This document shows, piece by piece, positions 1 to 7,836 of a stretch of 64,000 bases of DNA. The stretch's first letter is position 1; each line of letters begins with the position of its first letter. Source of the DNA: Anaerolineae bacterium. Lineage in GTDB: Bacteria > Chloroflexota > Anaerolineae > Anaerolineales > Villigracilaceae. The stretch is from the NCBI GenBank assembly GCA_022013685.1, contig JAKLPV010000047.1, positions 42,043 through 106,042 of the forward strand, read 5' to 3'. The translations under genes were made by a program, and so were the position numbers. Below the pieces are notes generated by a model. The model saw nothing but the letters and a program-made list of their open reading frames with translations, was not told where the DNA came from and did not search any database.

Positions 1-1051
1 CCTGGCGCACCATACCCTTGAGTTCCATCATGGTCAGGGCAGATGAAACACGGTCAATCGGCAGGCCAGTTTGGGCGCGGATTTCATCCACATGCAGGGG
101 TTCTGCGCCAATAAGCTGAAAAAGCGCGGCTTCAGTCGGGTCGGACGGCAAGACCTTGCGGATCTCGCGCCGCTCCAAGTTGCGGGTCAGATCGAGGGCT
201 TCGAGAATATCCTTGACTGCCAGCATCGGTTTGGCGCCGTTGGCGATCAGACGGTTGGCGCCCTTGCTCTGCGGGGCAAAAATATTGCCCGGCACGGCGA
301 AGACATCCCTGCCCTGTTCGACGGCAAAGGAGGCTGTAATCAACGATCCGCTGGTTTCGGCAGCCTCGATAACCACCACCGCCAAGGACAAACCGCTGAT
401 AATACGGTTACGCGGCGGGAAATTGGCGCTTTCAGGCGGCGTGCCAGGAGCATAATCGCTGATGACCGCCCCCTGGGATACAATTTTTTCGGCCAATGCG
501 CGATTCTCGGGCGGATAGATGCGATCCACGCCAGAGCCGAGTACGGCCAGAGTGCGCCCGCCCGCCTTGAGTGCGGCGCTGTGGGCAATGGCATCCACCC
601 CGCGCGCCAATCCGCTGACAACGGTCACGCCGTTGTGGGCCAGGGTGGTGGCGATTTCTTCCGTTACCTGGCGTCCGTAAGCGGTTACGGCGCGTGTGCC
701 AACAATGGCCACTGCCCAGGCATCTTCGTCGCTGAATACGCCGCGCAGGTACAAAATGGGCGGCGGCTGGTCGATTTGCTTGAGCTGGGCCGGGTAGCCC
801 TGGTCATCCCAAGTCAGGATTTCGATGCCCTGAGCCTGGATATTGTCCATGTATTGCTCGAGGTTAAGGCTGGCGCGGGTTTCAAGCACCCGTTCAGCCA
901 GTTTGGCGCTCAGCCCGGCAGCGACCAGTTCAAACGCCGCAGCGTTCCAGGCTGTTTCGGCGTCGCCAAAATAGTCGAGCAAGGCTTGCAGGCGCACTGC
1001 GCCAATCCCCCTGACCAACGTAAAGGCAACCCGAAATTTTGTATCAGACAT
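1..1051 (-). CDS. dprA: DNA processing protein DprA (3' end cut by window edge)
   Basis: Loads RecA on incoming single-stranded DNA during natural transformation. The reverse-strand frame opens at 1051 with MSDTKFRVAFTLVRGIGAVR, giving an N-terminal helix-hairpin-helix/SAM-like region. The Rossmann-like core follows with VVSGLARGVDAIAHSAAL, AVLGSGVDRIYPPEN and SGSLITASFAVEQGRDVFAV, all hallmarks of the family. A C-terminal winged-helix segment (EPLHVDEIRAQTGLPIDRVS) runs to the window edge, so about the last 10-15 residues are missing. It lies 23 bp downstream of rimM and is probably the last gene of the ffh-rpsP-khpA-rimM run. No stop codon is visible because the window ends. Confidence 0.95.
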   Translation of the reverse strand, partial: MSDTKFRVAFTLVRGIGAVRLQALLDYFGDAETAWNAAAFELVAAGLSAKLAERVLETRASLNLEQYMDNIQAQGIEILTWDDQGYPAQLKQIDQPPPILYLRGVFSDEDAWAVAIVGTRAVTAYGRQVTEEIATTLAHNGVTVVSGLARGVDAIAHSAALKAGGRTLAVLGSGVDRIYPPENRALAEKIVSQGAVISDYAPGTPPESANFPPRNRIISGLSLAVVVIEAAETSGSLITASFAVEQGRDVFAVPGNIFAPQSKGANRLIANGAKPMLAVKDILEALDLTRNLERREIRKVLPSDPTEAALFQLIGAEPLHVDEIRAQTGLPIDRVSSALTMMELKGMVRQ

Positions 1052-1074
1052 GGCAGGCAGGAATAAGCCCCCGG

Positions 1075-1635
1075 TTATTCGTCCAAGCCGGGCAGCAGGC
1101 GCACACGCACCAACCCGGCCGCCGGATCAATTTTCAGGATAACTTCTTCGATGGCCGGCAGGAGCAATTCGCCGCCATCAGGGCGTTTGACAATGTAGAC
1201 CTCGTTGGCCCCGGTAATAAGGATTTCAGCCAGGCTGCCGAGTTCTTCGTCCGCTTCAGTGACAACCCGCAGCCCAATCACCTCGTGATGATAAAACTCA
1301 CCTTCTGGCAGGGGCGGGCGGTCTTGGGCGCTGACAAAGACCGGATTGCTGCGGTATTTTCCGGCCTGGTCAGGATTCTCGATGCCGCGAAAGCGCACCA
1401 GTAAGCCGTCGTTATGTCCGCGTACGGAGGCAAGTGTCATCGGAGCGTAGTTTTGGCCGACAAACAAACGGGTCCCGGCCCGCAGATGCTGGGGAAAGTC
1501 TGTCAGGACTTCCATCAACATTTCACCGCGCAGACCGTGCGGGCGGCGTAAAATACCAACGCTCAAATACACAGGCTCGCCAGAAGTGGGCGAGCCTGTC
1601 TGGCCAGGGTTGGCTGGCACATTTTCAGCCGTCAT
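1075..1635 (-). CDS. rimM: 16S rRNA maturation factor RimM
   Basis: Assembly factor of the 30S head that binds ribosomal protein S19. The 186-residue length is typical. The N-terminal RimM barrel starts with SVGILRRPHGLRGEMLMEVL, the usual 'G.I...HGL.GE' signature. The C-terminal PRC-barrel carries GEFYHHEVIGLRVV and GANEVYIVKRPDGGELLLPA. The ATG overlaps the khpA stop in a TGATG arrangement, so the two are probably translationally coupled. The order rpsP-khpA-rimM is conserved in many bacteria. About 25 residues at the N-terminus, rich in Pro, Gly, Ser and Thr, precede the domain and may be disordered. Confidence 0.95.
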   Translation of the reverse strand: MTAENVPANPGQTGSPTSGEPVYLSVGILRRPHGLRGEMLMEVLTDFPQHLRAGTRLFVGQNYAPMTLASVRGHNDGLLVRFRGIENPDQAGKYRSNPVFVSAQDRPPLPEGEFYHHEVIGLRVVTEADEELGSLAEILITGANEVYIVKRPDGGELLLPAIEEVILKIDPAAGLVRVRLLPGLDE

Positions 1636-1868
1636 CAGGGTTCCACCACGTCGAGGGTCACCTGCTGGCCGTCTCGTTCAGCCGCAACGCGCAGCAAGAT
1701 GCGGATGGCATTTGCCACACGCCCGCTCTTGCCAATCACGCGCCCCATGTCATCTTTCGAAACGCGCAACTGCAAACGCACCCGGTTTCCCTGGCGCGAC
1801 TGGGTCACTTCAACATTGTCGGGATTTTCGACCAGGGATTGGGCAATATATTCGGTCAGGGCTTTCAT
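1635..1868 (-). CDS. khpA: KH-domain RNA-binding protein KhpA (YlqC)
   Basis: Small single-KH RNA chaperone, 77 residues. The GxxG loop is seen as GRVIGKSGRVANAIRILLR, inside a domain that starts LTEYIAQSLVENPDNVEV. In Firmicutes this family partners KhpB and binds many small RNAs; its role in Chloroflexota is inferred only from the fold. It sits between rpsP (22 bp upstream) and rimM (overlapping), the classical position of ylqC. The length matches the family. Confidence 0.93.
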   Translation of the reverse strand: MKALTEYIAQSLVENPDNVEVTQSRQGNRVRLQLRVSKDDMGRVIGKSGRVANAIRILLRVAAERDGQQVTLDVVEP

Positions 1869-1889
1869 GCAAAGCCTTTCTACAACACG

Positions 1890-2234
1890 CTAGTTGCTGG
1901 AAGTCTTGACTCCAGCGCCACGCTTGTCATTGGCTGCAACAGCTTCGGCAACCAGGGTTTCAATCGCTTCGCCTTTTTTGAAACGGGCGAACCGGTCGAG
2001 GGTTCCGGTGGTTTTAAAAATTTGGGCTACCGATTCGGTCGGCTGGGCGCCCTTGCTCATCCAATCAAAGACACGAGCTTCGTCAATGTCCATGGTGGCG
2101 GGCTGGGTGCGCGGATTGTAGAAACCAACAATCTCGATAAAGCGGCCATCGCGGGGGGATTCTTTGTCAGCGATGACAATACGGTAAGAAGGCTGGGCCT
2201 TCAGGCCAATACGGCGGAGACGAATACGAACCAT
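1890..2234 (-). CDS. rpsP: 30S ribosomal protein S16
   Basis: Primary 30S assembly protein. It begins MVRIRLRRIGLKAQPSYRIV and continues with ADKESPRDGRFIEIVGFYNP, the standard S16 signatures. At 114 residues it is longer than the roughly 80-90 residue minimum, with a Lys/Ala-rich C-terminal tail (EAIETLVAEAVAANDKRGAG). It is the second gene of the ffh-rpsP-khpA-rimM-dprA run. A clear Shine-Dalgarno (AGGAGT) lies just upstream of the ATG. Confidence 0.96.
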   Translation of the reverse strand: MVRIRLRRIGLKAQPSYRIVIADKESPRDGRFIEIVGFYNPRTQPATMDIDEARVFDWMSKGAQPTESVAQIFKTTGTLDRFARFKKGEAIETLVAEAVAANDKRGAGVKTSSN

Positions 2235-2343
2235 TTGAACTTACTCCTTGAATAATACGGTTTGTTATTTGACGATAACCGGGGTTATCTTTTTTTCAAT
2301 GCAAAGCCGGGGCGGCCTGCATGGTTTACCTTGTCATCATCGG

Positions 2344-3666
2344 CTAGCCAAACATCTTTGGCAGGCCCTTCAAGCCGGTTTTCTGCAGGGTCTTCATCAA
2401 CTTTTGGGTCTCGCGGTACTGCTTGACCAGTTTATTGACATCCTGCACTTCCATGCCACAGCCTGAGGCAATCCGGCGGCGGCGCGAGGCGTTGAGTACA
2501 TCGGGATTGCGCCGTTCGCCGCGCGTCATCGAGTTGATGATGGCTTCGATGTGCTTGAAATTCTTCTCGACATCATTCGGGTCGACCTGTTTGGCGGCCT
2601 GCCCCAACTGACCGGGCAGCATTTCCAGGATTTGCGAAAGCGGTCCCATCTTGCGGATCTGGCGCATCTGGTCGAGCCAATCTTCCAGGTCAAACTGACC
2701 CTTCATCATCTTGTCGGCCTGTTTTTGGGCGCTGTCAGCGTCAAAAGCCGCCTCGGCTTTTTCGATCAGGCCGATCATGTCGCCCATGCCCAAAATGCGC
2801 GAGGCCAGGCGACCCGGGTCATAAATTTCGAGGGCGTCCAGCTTTTCACCGGTACCAAGGTACTTCAACGCTACGCCGGTCACACTGCGGATGGAAATGG
2901 CCGCACCACCGCGCGAATCGCCGTCCATTTTGGTCAGGATCAGGCCTGTGATGGAAACGGTATCGCGGAATCCTTCGGCAACGTGCAGAGCTTCCTGACC
3001 GATCATCGAATCGACCACGAGCAAGGTTTCCACAGGCGGAACGCGGCGGGTGATGGCCTTTAACTCGTCCATCAGGTCGTTGTCCAACTGTGAGCGGCCA
3101 GCCGTATCGATGATCATGACGGTATAGCCACCCTTCTGGGCCTGGTCGAAGGCTTTCGCGACCAGGTCAGGCGGCTTGACGCCGCTTTCGGCCACCACCG
3201 GCACATCAATCCGCTCGCCCAGGCTCTGCAACTGTTGGACAGCCGCCGGGCGATAGGGGTCACCGGCCACGAGCATGACACGCTCGCCCTTGCCGCGCAG
3301 CAGTTTGGCAAGTTTACCGGCGGCGGTTGTCTTACCGGAACCCTGCAAACCGACCAGCATCAGCACGCGCGGCTTGGGGCCGCTCAGATTCAGCGGGGCA
3401 GGCTCGCCCAGGGTTGTGATCAGTTCTTCGTGAACAATTTTAATAACCTGCTGGCCGGGGTTAAGAGCCTTCGAGACCTCCGCACCAACAGCACGGGCAC
3501 GGACACGGGCCACAAAATCTTTGACCACACTGTAATGCACATCGGCTTCGAGCAGGGCCAGGCGCACTTCGCGCATGGCAACATCAACGTCTGCCTCGGA
3601 GAGTTTCCCGCGGCGGCGTAAGCCGTCAAATACCTGGGTTAAGCGATTGGTCAGAGTCTCGAACAT
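2344..3666 (-). CDS. ffh: Signal recognition particle protein Ffh
   Basis: GTPase of the signal recognition particle; binds 4.5S/6S RNA and signal peptides for co-translational targeting. The 440 residues comprise an N domain (MFETLTNRLTQVFDGLRRRG), a G domain with G1 GLQGSGKTTAAGKLA, DTAGR and TKMDGDSRGG, and the M domain with RNA-binding GERRNPDVLNASRRRRIASG. Met residues are frequent in the M domain, as expected. It is the first gene of the housekeeping run; 109 bp separate it from rpsP. The region before the start reads TTTTAATACGGCCC on the coding strand, which could be a -10 box very close to ATG. Confidence 0.97.
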   Translation of the reverse strand: MFETLTNRLTQVFDGLRRRGKLSEADVDVAMREVRLALLEADVHYSVVKDFVARVRARAVGAEVSKALNPGQQVIKIVHEELITTLGEPAPLNLSGPKPRVLMLVGLQGSGKTTAAGKLAKLLRGKGERVMLVAGDPYRPAAVQQLQSLGERIDVPVVAESGVKPPDLVAKAFDQAQKGGYTVMIIDTAGRSQLDNDLMDELKAITRRVPPVETLLVVDSMIGQEALHVAEGFRDTVSITGLILTKMDGDSRGGAAISIRSVTGVALKYLGTGEKLDALEIYDPGRLASRILGMGDMIGLIEKAEAAFDADSAQKQADKMMKGQFDLEDWLDQMRQIRKMGPLSQILEMLPGQLGQAAKQVDPNDVEKNFKHIEAIINSMTRGERRNPDVLNASRRRRIASGCGMEVQDVNKLVKQYRETQKLMKTLQKTGLKGLPKMFG

Positions 3667-3780
3667 GGGCCGTATTAAAATTGAAATTTTCGCCCCGCGC
3701 CAGAGTCTCCACCTGGGAGGCTGGGGTGCGAAGTGAAATGAGTGATAGGAGCGCTATTTTAGCCGATTAACGGAAGCCGG

Positions 3781-4821
3781 TCAAGCCCTGCTTAAACGCG
3801 GGCCTTCGGGAGTATCGGTAACGATCCACCCCGCGGCCTGGATCTGGTGGCGCAGGCTGTCGGCGCGCGACCAGTCTTTGGCTTTTCGGGCAGCTTCACG
3901 CTGCTCGGCCAGCGAGACCAGTTCCGGGGAGGGCGCGTCGAGAACTTCTTCGGGCAGAGAAACGCTGGTCGCCATCTGCCAGGCGTCCGGGCGGATATCA
4001 TCCAGCGGGGCTACACTTCCCAATCCCAGTTCATCGAAGGAAAAAGATGAGCCGGACGGGTAAATTTTCGGGTTGCATTCGCGCACCAGCGAGACAGAGC
4101 TGACGCCGCTGATGATGCCCTGGCGCTTCTGGAAATCGAGAATGACGCCGGTATGCTCGTCGAGCCCGAGCGTGGTATTTTCGGGCGGCACCTGGGCGCA
4201 CCATTCGGCAAACCGCTCCATGCCGAGAAAACAGCGCGAGGTATCAACATCCGCGCCGCCGTCGGTGTTGTTCCAGTGCGGGACGCACGAGAGCGGCAGG
4301 CCGAAGGATTTGAACAGATCAAGGCCCGGCACTGCGTGGACATCCTGCCCAACCTTGTAAATTTCGTAGACCGGAACGCCCCAGGCGCCGATCGCGATCG
4401 TGGCGGCGGAGGCGAACACCAGGGCCGCGCCGAGGCGATGGCGGGCGCGGATCAGTTCCCAGGCCAGGCTGTCTTGCAATTGACGAATGGTGTAGGTGGG
4501 CGACCCCGGCCCCATGAAGATCAGGTTGGCTTGCAGAAGCGGAGCCAGTATCTCGGGGTCGTCGGGGCTGAAAGCGGTCCCCTTTTTGCGAGCGGGGACA
4601 ACGTCGATGACCGGTTTGAAATTGCCCAGGCGGGTTTTCAAATAGTCGGCAACACGTCCGGCAACCTGCGAGGCGTTCAACTCAAAACCAGCCGGGGTTT
4701 CGAGGATGGCAACCCGCAAGGGTGCGCCAAGCTGGGCGGCAAGGGCTTCAAAAATGCGCCCGCCTGCCAGTGATGTTTCGCCAGAACCAAGTAAAGCGAT
4801 GGAGCCAGGGGATTGGGTCAT
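3781..4821 (-). CDS. Peptidase S51/type 1 GATase-like protein with CysRS-type C-terminal tail
   Basis: Residues 1 to about 240 resemble the S51/cyanophycinase side of the class I amidotransferase fold: SIALLGSGETS at the N-terminus, IFMGPGSPTYTIRQL, and a candidate nucleophile elbow VFASAATIAIG with Ser flanked by Ala. Residues about 295-346 (LAEQREAARKAKDWSRADSL, then GWIVTDTPEGPRLSR) look like the C-terminal end of cysteinyl-tRNA synthetase. No catalytic CysRS domain is present (no HIGH or KMSKS motif). The protein is probably cytoplasmic because no signal peptide is seen. Substrate is unknown. The domain assignment is inferred from motif resemblance; the fusion itself is seen in one uninterrupted frame. 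Confidence 0.7.
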   Translation of the reverse strand: MTQSPGSIALLGSGETSLAGGRIFEALAAQLGAPLRVAILETPAGFELNASQVAGRVADYLKTRLGNFKPVIDVVPARKKGTAFSPDDPEILAPLLQANLIFMGPGSPTYTIRQLQDSLAWELIRARHRLGAALVFASAATIAIGAWGVPVYEIYKVGQDVHAVPGLDLFKSFGLPLSCVPHWNNTDGGADVDTSRCFLGMERFAEWCAQVPPENTTLGLDEHTGVILDFQKRQGIISGVSSVSLVRECNPKIYPSGSSFSFDELGLGSVAPLDDIRPDAWQMATSVSLPEEVLDAPSPELVSLAEQREAARKAKDWSRADSLRHQIQAAGWIVTDTPEGPRLSRA

Positions 4822-4866
4822 TTTATGATTGGGGGTTGGCTGTAGGGGCGCAGCAGTGCTGCGCCC

Positions 4867-5331
4867 CTACAAACCGTGGTTAATTTTATCGAGCATCCCC
4901 AGGATCAAACTGTTTTCGGGGATGTCAGCCATTGAGTCGCTGTAATGCTGGTAACGAACCTGTTCTTTTTTATCGATCAGCATCAGGGCCGGAACGCGGC
5001 CCAGCTTGAACAGGTTCCATTCCTGTCCATACACATCAGAGACTTTGTGCTTGGGATCAGGCAGACCAATATAAGGGAGTTTGTTTTCATGCCAATAGTG
5101 GCGAAAGGCGTTGCGGCCGTCCGGGCCGATGCAGATGATTTCCGCGTCACGCGCGGTGAAGGCCGCATACTCGTCGCGCAAGCGCGCGAGATGGGCGCGG
5201 CAGAAGGGTCACATGAATCCGCGCAGGAAGACCAGCACGATATTTTTCCTGCCCTTGAAGCTCGAAAGCCGGACGGGGTTGCCTTCGAAATCGGGCAATT
5301 CAAAATCGGGAGCGATGGTAAAGATTTTCAT
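4867..5331 (-). CDS. AhpC/TSA-like peroxiredoxin, probable selenoprotein (Sec41, UxxC)
   Basis: The frame opens at ATG 5331 behind an AAGGA site and reads MKIFTIAPDFELPDFEGNPV, a thioredoxin-fold peroxiredoxin start. It continues VLVFLRGFM, then TGA at 5211-5209, then PFCRAHLARLRDEYAAF and on to the stop at 4867. Cysteine homologues of this family carry Cys-Pro-Phe-Cys exactly here, so the TGA occupies the first redox Cys. Reading TGA as selenocysteine gives one 154-residue protein of normal length with a U41-P-F-C44 motif. A GC-rich hairpin follows the TGA at a SECIS-like distance. It lies 18 bp behind a hydrolase gene and is probably co-transcribed. Standard callers would report only 4867-5181. 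A nonsense mutation is the alternative; no selABCD gene is in the window. Confidence 0.82.
5174..5189 (-). promoter_or_regulatory. Candidate bacterial SECIS hairpin
   Basis: On the mRNA strand, 19 nt after the TGA, a perfect 6-bp stem UCGCGC/GCGCGA closes a GCUU tetraloop. About 25 nt separate UGA from the loop, and the first loop base is G. Bacterial SECIS elements recognised by SelB usually show a short stem, a loop with G in the first two positions, and a spacing of this order. The hairpin is found by eye only; the local sequence is GC-rich, so a chance stem is possible. Confidence 0.5.
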
Positions 5332-5349
5332 GGCATATCCTTTTCAGCA

Positions 5350-6312
5350 TCAACCATCGAGGAAGTCGCGCACGGCTTGCATGAAATCGTCCGGTTTTTC
5401 TTCATGGGGCACGTGACCGGCATTCGGGATGACTACCAGACTCGCGCCGGGGATTTCAGCGCCGAGGCGGAGAGATTCTTCAGTGGGGACGATGCGGTCG
5501 TCATCACCCGTCAGCACGAGTACCGGCAAATTGAGTTCGGTCAACCGTTCGGGCAGGCCAAGCGGATGGCTGGCGGCGGTCAGTTCCCACAGGGCGCGAT
5601 CCCAATTGTTGGCATTGAGCGGTTTGCGGTAGCCATCCAAAATATCCTGCGTGACCAGGGTCTGGTCGTGAAACGCAGTGCGGATGAAATCGTCGCCGCT
5701 GGAGGCGATCTGGCGGGCGAGGAGCGGGCCGAGATGGCGCATTTGCGGCGTCCCGAGCAGCGGACGCGCCCAGGCCGGGGAACCGCCGCCGGTGTAGATA
5801 GCGGCATCGACCAGGATAAGCCCGCTAACCCGCTCAGGGTAGGTAAGGGCAGTATACACGGAAACCGTCCCGCCGGCCGAGTTACCGACAAGGAAGGCTT
5901 TCTCGACGCCGAGAGCGTCCATCAGGCCGATCACGATCGCGGCTTGCGCTTCGGGGCTGTAGGGGTTTTCACCCGCCCAGTCGCCAGGCATGGGGCGCGA
6001 GGTCAGGCCAAAGGCCGGGCGGTCGTAGGCAATGACACGCCCCAGTTCGGCAAAAGGCCCCATCACTTCGCGCCACGAGAAGGCCGATGCGCCAAACCCG
6101 TGCAGAAGGATAAAGACCGGCTGGCCTGCGCCCATTTCTTTATAATGCACGCTCAGGCCATTGACTTCAATAAATTTACTATCCGGGTCGGCCAATTCAC
6201 GCTCAGAGCGAGTCCCATCCAGCGGCGGGACGGGAACCAGGAAGGGGCCGACCAGCAAAGCCAGGAGCAGGATAACAAAAACGGTCAGGGTGATTTTCTG
6301 CCAGGGTTTCAT
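5350..6312 (-). CDS. Alpha/beta hydrolase, membrane-anchored or secreted
   Basis: A 320-residue serine hydrolase of the alpha/beta fold. The N-terminus KPWQKITLTVFVILLLALLV is a signal anchor. The oxyanion region is FILLHGFGASAFSWRE, the nucleophile elbow LVGNSAGGTVSVY, the acid probably Asp in VLTGDDDRIVP, and the catalytic His in IPNAGHVPHEEKP. This resembles the haloperoxidase/epoxide-hydrolase-like group, but the substrate cannot be told. It lies in a minus-strand set of two hydrolases followed by the peroxiredoxin (18 bp downstream), probably one operon. Confidence 0.88.
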   Translation of the reverse strand: MKPWQKITLTVFVILLLALLVGPFLVPVPPLDGTRSERELADPDSKFIEVNGLSVHYKEMGAGQPVFILLHGFGASAFSWREVMGPFAELGRVIAYDRPAFGLTSRPMPGDWAGENPYSPEAQAAIVIGLMDALGVEKAFLVGNSAGGTVSVYTALTYPERVSGLILVDAAIYTGGGSPAWARPLLGTPQMRHLGPLLARQIASSGDDFIRTAFHDQTLVTQDILDGYRKPLNANNWDRALWELTAASHPLGLPERLTELNLPVLVLTGDDDRIVPTEESLRLGAEIPGASLVVIPNAGHVPHEEKPDDFMQAVRDFLDG

Positions 6313-6342
6313 TGGTATCAGTTTCTGATAGGGAGATGGAAA

Positions 6343-7080
6343 CTACTCAGCCAGCCCGGCCAAAAACGCAACCATCGTTTCGGCGGCTTGGAGCCACTGC
6401 GCTTCGGGGCTGATCTCGGCAGGGTTATCGCCAGACTGTAAGCCATAATCGGCGAATTGGGCGTGGTTGCCGCCTTCGATCGGGACAAAAATAGCATCGG
6501 CCGGCATCAAGGCCTTGTTTTTCTCAACAGTCTCAGATGTTGCCAGCCCATCCAGTGTGCCGTAGATCGAGAGTGTTTTCAGGTCTGAGTTTTTGAGCGT
6601 GTCATCGGCAGGATACGAGGCCCAGTAGGCGATGCCGCGTATTTCAGGATGATTCGCCGCAAAAATCGAAGCTGCAACCCCACCCAGAGAATGTCCGCTC
6701 ACGGCCCAGGTCTGGATTTCCGGGAAATCTCTCAGGGCAGGTGCGCCGGCTTCAATTTCGAAAAAGGCCAGATTCAGGTTGACCGGCACCAGGACAACCA
6801 GGTAACCCTGCGCAGCGATTTGATGCAAAACCGGAGCGTAGGCGCGATAGTCCACCCGCCCGCCGGGATAGAAGATCAAACCGGTTGAAGGCTGCCCGGC
6901 AGAGGGTTGAAAAGCAATGTATTCAGCAGTTTGGGTGACGGTGACCGATTGATCTGCAACAAGCGCATCGAGGGCAGCCTGGCCGGGAGGCGCGGCATTG
7001 AGCGCCCAAATCACAAAACCGGCGCTCAATAGGAAAATTATGACAAAAACGATCAGCAGGAAACGCTTCAGATATTGCAT
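6343..7080 (-). CDS. Alpha/beta hydrolase (dienelactone hydrolase-like), membrane-anchored
   Basis: A 245-residue protein with an N-terminal membrane segment (LKRFLLIVFVIIFLLSAGFV). Hydrolase features are LIFYPGGRVDYRAYAPVLHQ, the nucleophile elbow AVSGHSLGGVAASIFA, and the likely acid and His in IYGTLDGLA and IEGGNHAQFADYG. This pattern fits the Abhydrolase_5 type family of extracytoplasmic hydrolases. It is followed after 30 bp by another anchored hydrolase at 5350-6312, and the pair is likely co-transcribed. Substrate unknown. Confidence 0.85.
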   Translation of the reverse strand: MQYLKRFLLIVFVIIFLLSAGFVIWALNAAPPGQAALDALVADQSVTVTQTAEYIAFQPSAGQPSTGLIFYPGGRVDYRAYAPVLHQIAAQGYLVVLVPVNLNLAFFEIEAGAPALRDFPEIQTWAVSGHSLGGVAASIFAANHPEIRGIAYWASYPADDTLKNSDLKTLSIYGTLDGLATSETVEKNKALMPADAIFVPIEGGNHAQFADYGLQSGDNPAEISPEAQWLQAAETMVAFLAGLAE

Positions 7081-7117
7081 GGTTTGTCCAAAATCCGGAG
7101 ATTCAGGACAGCAGATC

Positions 7118-7801
7118 CTAAGTCTCCAATAAGGTACGGGCTTGCGCCCAGATTTGGTCGAACATTTCGACCGTCAATTTTCCAGTCAGGGTATTTTGCT
7201 GGCTGGGGTGATAAGAGCAAAGCAATGATGAATTCGGAATGCAGAATTCATCATTTGGCAGCGGAAAAAGCGCGCCGTGGGCGAACTTCCAGCCGGGGTT
7301 GCGAATTGAGAATATGCGCAGGACTCTCTCAAATGCTATCCGACCCAGCGCGACGATCACTTTGGGCTGGATGAGTTGCAATTCGCGCTCGAGGTAAGGT
7401 TGACAGTTGGCAAGCTCTTCAAGCGTGGGCTTGTTATCGGGCGGGGCGCAGCGCGCGGCGGCGGCCATGTACAAATCGGTAAGCATCAGCCCATCGTCGC
7501 GGGAACGGGCTTCGGGTTGATTCGCGAATCCCGCGCGGTGCAGGGCCGGATAAAGAAAACTGCCCGAGGCGTCCCCCGTAAATTGACGGCCGGTACGGTT
7601 CGATCCATGCGCACCGGGAGCCAGGCCAACCACAAAAAGGCGCGCCGCCGGGTCGCCAAACCCCGGCACGGGTTTGCCCCAATACTCCTGGTCGCGATAG
7701 GCCTTACGCTTCTCACGGGCAACCTGCTCGCGCCATGCCACAAGCCGCGGGCACAGCCGGCAGGATTCGATCTGCTGATTGAGTAACTGAAGGGTATCCA
7801 T
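7118..7801 (-). CDS. Uracil-DNA glycosylase, family 5 (UDGb), Fe-S type
   Basis: Base excision repair enzyme that removes uracil and other deaminated bases. Motif A reads VGLAPGAHGSNRTGRQFTGD, the family 5 form that lacks the polar catalytic residue of family 4. Motif B is YHPSQQNTLTGKLT. Cys residues at the N-terminus (CRLCPRL), in ARCAPP and near NCQPYL are suited to a 4Fe-4S cluster. The 227-residue length is normal. It lies just upstream of the hydrolase at 6343-7080, with no functional link evident. Confidence 0.92.
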   Translation of the reverse strand: MDTLQLLNQQIESCRLCPRLVAWREQVAREKRKAYRDQEYWGKPVPGFGDPAARLFVVGLAPGAHGSNRTGRQFTGDASGSFLYPALHRAGFANQPEARSRDDGLMLTDLYMAAAARCAPPDNKPTLEELANCQPYLERELQLIQPKVIVALGRIAFERVLRIFSIRNPGWKFAHGALFPLPNDEFCIPNSSLLCSYHPSQQNTLTGKLTVEMFDQIWAQARTLLET

Positions 7802-7836
7802 AATGTGGAAAGTTAAAGTCGCTGACGTTTAACTCA

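Noticed and set aside
71..1066. 331-codon plus-strand frame
   Set aside because: It is the mirror of the dprA gene on the other strand; its translation has no recognisable domain, while the reverse frame shows all DprA motifs.
2274..2289. GATAACC/GGTTATC hairpin followed by seven T on the plus strand
   Set aside because: No plus-strand gene ends here; the ffh and rpsP genes run the other way, so it is not a useful terminator for them.
4867..5181. 104-residue protein starting at ATG 5181
   Set aside because: It would lack the first strands and the redox motif of the thioredoxin fold; the frame continues upstream through TGA to a good start at 5331.
4945..6441. 498-codon plus-strand frame
   Set aside because: Antisense to the peroxiredoxin and hydrolase genes; no family features and no ribosome site.
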